A DNA stretch of 8,760 bases from a bacterium. Its GTDB lineage: Bacteria > Krumholzibacteriota > Krumholzibacteriia > LZORAL124-64-63. Within the stretch, counting starts at the first letter, position 1. The number at the start of each line of letters is the position of its first letter. The notes beneath the pieces were generated by a model that did not search any database, was not told the origin of the DNA, and worked only from the letters and a program-made list of their open reading frames with translations. The DNA is taken from the NCBI GenBank assembly GCA_018652925.1, contig JABIBH010000384.1, positions 1 through 8,760 on the forward strand, in the 5' to 3' direction. This document shows positions 6,948-8,760 of the stretch, piece after piece. A program made the position numbers and the translations under genes.

Positions 6948-6977
6948 TTGGGCGCATGTTTTTGCGGGGGCGTCCAA

Positions 6978-7009
6978 GCCACGATAGTTTCGGCTATCGT
7001 GGCCTTTTT
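6978..7009 (+). terminator. Rho-independent terminator closing the signalling cassette
   Basis: A perfect 10 base-pair stem, GCCACGATAG (6978-6987) with CTATCGTGGC (6994-7003), encloses the loop TTTCGG. The loop can tighten to a UUCG tetraloop closed by a U-G pair. It is followed by C and TTTTT, then ATTT. It lies 30 bases past the stop of the last receiver gene and separates the cassette from priA. Confidence 0.93.
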
Positions 7010-7010
7010 A

Positions 7011-7039
7011 TTTACTCACACGCTCGCAGGTATTACAAT
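7011..7039 (+). promoter_or_regulatory. Possible promoter for priA
   Basis: TTTACT at 7011-7016 (4 of 6 matches to TTGACA) and TACAAT at 7034-7039 (5 of 6 to TATAAT) are 17 bases apart, directly after the terminator. A promoter is needed here if the terminator is efficient. Transcription would begin at about 7046, next to the proposed GTG start. Read by eye only. Confidence 0.5.
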
Positions 7040-7046
7040 CAATCCT

Positions 7047-8760
7047 GTGAATAATATTTCTGACATCAATAAAACTGTTGCGCTGCTGGATGTGGTCCTG
7101 CCGGTGCCATTTACTGAGCCATTTACTTATCGATGCGATTTAGCTCTGCATCCCGACCCTCAAGTTGGAACTCTGGTTGAAGTGCCGTTTGGTCGGCGCA
7201 AAGCTGTAGTTGGTATGGTAACAGGTATTTCTGAAGCCGATTTTAATGAAAAAACATACAATGGCAATAAACTTCGTGATATAACAAAGCTGCTTTCTGA
7301 CAATTACAAAGTATCAGCCGACAGGCTGGAATTGATTAACTGGATGACCGGTTACTATGGGTTGCCGATTGGTGAGCTTCTGCCTCTTTTTCATCCTCCA
7401 GCCCCAGGTACCAAAGCCAGAAAACCACGTATCGATAAAGTGGAGATGGTGCTCAGTGACCCTACAAACATAATTCTGACCAATGAGCAGCAAAAAGCTC
7501 TGGACATTGCAGTTGAGCATGTTGATCAGAACAAGTTTGGCACACTGATGCTTCACGGCATAACTGGCAGCGGCAAAACAGAAGTTTATCTGCGCATTAT
7601 TGCCAATGCTTTGCAACAGGACAAGAGTGCTATTTTCCTGCTTCCTGAAATTGCGTTGACTCCGCAGACTGAAGCCAGAATCCGCCAACGGTTCGGCGAT
7701 CAAGTTGGAACTCTGCACTCGGGACTTTCAAATGGCCAACGATGTCTGGTACATGAAAAAGCTGCCAAAGGTGAGCTCCGAGTTGTTGTTGGGCCAAGGT
7801 CGGCACTGTTTGCACCGCTACAAAATCTGGGTGTAATTATTGTCGATGAAGAACATGAAACAACTTATAAGCAGGAAGATAAACCTCGATATCATGCCAG
7901 GAACACTGCAATAATGCGAGGTAGCAAAGCTGGCGCGTTTGTTGTGCTGGGCTCTGCAACTCCAGATCTGGAGTCATGGCGAAATGCAAAAAATGGTCTC
8001 TATAATCTGGTGAGTATGACGACCAGACCTTCAGGTGAATTACCTGAAGTCGAAATTGTTGACATGCGCAACGAAACAGTAACTGACGGTTTTTCGCAAA
8101 CTCTTCTCAACAGAATTGAAGAAGTTCTTGAGAACGATCGGCAGGCAATACTCTACTATAATCGACGTGGATTTGCCCGGGCTGTTCAATGTAGTGACTG
8201 TGGTGAATCGGTTGTCTGCGATGCTTGTGATATTGCCATGACCTTGCATCTGCGGCCCCGCAAGCTTCTCTGTCATTACTGCAATCACAGTATTCCTGTT
8301 CCAGAAAAATGTCCCGATTGTCAAAGCAAAAACTTCATTCCATTTGGCGGCGGCACTGAAAAAGTTGAGTTGGCATTGGAAGCTCACTTTCCCGGTGTGA
8401 AACTGTTGAGAATGGACCACGACGCAACTCGCAAACGTGGGAGTTACGCACGGATACTTTCCAAATTTGCAAATGGCGATGCGAACATCCTGATCGGTAC
8501 ACAGATGGTTGCCAAAGGTCATCATTTCGCAAAAGTGGATCTGGTTGGTGTTTTGGCAGCAGACGATGGACTTTCAATGCCTGATTTCAGAGCCCAGGAG
8601 AGAACTTTTCAGTTGCTGACCCAGGTTGCAGGCCGAGCTGGTAGAACTGGAGCCGGGGGAGTTGTTTTTCAATCGTGGCAACCGGATCATCCGGTAATCA
8701 GGCAGGCATCGGAACATGATTTCATTGAATTTGCAAAAGCTGAACTTGATGTACGTGAAA
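7047..8760 (+). CDS. priA: Primosomal protein N' (PriA), replication-restart helicase, 3' end outside window
   Basis: PriA binds abandoned replication forks, unwinds DNA 3' to 5' and starts primosome loading so that DnaB can be reloaded. The visible 571 residues are most of a protein usually near 730. The N-terminal DNA-binding domain contains VALLDVVLPVPFTEPFTY and VEVPFGRRKAVVG. The helicase core has Walker A GITGSGKT (171-178), LLPEIALTPQ (198-207), VVGPRSALFAP, Walker B DEEH (267-270) and LGSATPDLES (301-310). The two-zinc insertion has eight cysteines in four CxxC pairs (382/385, 391/394, 409/412, 422/425). It continues with GGGTEKVE, GTQMVAKGHHF and LLTQVAGRAGR (523-533). The frame is still open at the last base. 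The GTG at 7047 gives a normal N-terminus but lacks a well-placed Shine-Dalgarno sequence; GCAGG at 7026-7030 is about 16 bases away. Identity is certain, the exact start is not. Confidence 0.95.
   Translation, partial: MNNISDINKTVALLDVVLPVPFTEPFTYRCDLALHPDPQVGTLVEVPFGRRKAVVGMVTGISEADFNEKTYNGNKLRDITKLLSDNYKVSADRLELINWMTGYYGLPIGELLPLFHPPAPGTKARKPRIDKVEMVLSDPTNIILTNEQQKALDIAVEHVDQNKFGTLMLHGITGSGKTEVYLRIIANALQQDKSAIFLLPEIALTPQTEARIRQRFGDQVGTLHSGLSNGQRCLVHEKAAKGELRVVVGPRSALFAPLQNLGVIIVDEEHETTYKQEDKPRYHARNTAIMRGSKAGAFVVLGSATPDLESWRNAKNGLYNLVSMTTRPSGELPEVEIVDMRNETVTDGFSQTLLNRIEEVLENDRQAILYYNRRGFARAVQCSDCGESVVCDACDIAMTLHLRPRKLLCHYCNHSIPVPEKCPDCQSKNFIPFGGGTEKVELALEAHFPGVKLLRMDHDATRKRGSYARILSKFANGDANILIGTQMVAKGHHFAKVDLVGVLAADDGLSMPDFRAQERTFQLLTQVAGRAGRTGAGGVVFQSWQPDHPVIRQASEHDFIEFAKAELDVRE

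Noticed and set aside
6953..6966. CGCA / TGCG inverted pair upstream of the terminator as a second hairpin
   Set aside because: Only four base pairs around a six-base loop; too weak beside the clear 10-base-pair terminator stem.
7314..7718. Minus-strand open frame of 134 codons opposite priA
   Set aside because: The plus-strand frame carries continuous PriA motifs through the whole stretch; the antisense product has no domain character.
8040..8525. Minus-strand open frame of 161 codons opposite the priA zinc-binding and helicase region
   Set aside because: Antisense to the eight conserved cysteines and helicase motifs of PriA; composition looks non-coding.

Overview
This is a bacterial window of moderate base composition, close to 43% GC by eye. 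All supported genes lie on the plus strand and use the standard genetic code (TAA, TAG and TGA stops; ATG, GTG and probably TTG starts). The housekeeping genes (nnr, tsaD, priA) are bacterial in type, but nothing seen here fixes the phylum. I see no rRNA, tRNA, CRISPR array, insertion sequence, phage gene or long repeat.

Layout. (1) Positions 1-2822 form a tightly packed housekeeping run: the C-terminal end of a HAD-type hydrolase, a bifunctional NAD(P)HX repair enzyme (nnr) three bases later, and the tRNA t6A transferase tsaD, whose ATG overlaps the nnr stop by one base. (2) After a gap of about 96 bases, positions 2919-6947 hold a four-gene signalling cassette: a receiver-GGDEF protein, a single-domain receiver overlapping it by 14 bases, a 752-residue membrane-anchored hybrid sensor kinase, and a second single-domain receiver behind a strong Shine-Dalgarno sequence. 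(3) A strong rho-independent terminator at 6978-7009 closes the cassette. (4) The primosomal helicase gene priA begins just after it, at about 7047, and runs off the right edge.

How the genes could work together. The kinase is the only phosphodonor visible and the three receivers are its likely partners. No regulator in the cassette carries a DNA-binding domain, so the output is probably protein-protein contact or cyclic-di-GMP signalling rather than direct transcription control. Both cyclic-di-GMP-type domains are altered. The cyclase signature is GGDDF instead of GG(D/E)EF. The HD-GYP-like domain fused behind the kinase has kept its GYP segment but lost its HD pair and other metal ligands. 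This cassette is the most unusual part of the window. The flanking genes are conventional, apart from a variant dehydratase motif in Nnr and a possible leaderless start for priA.
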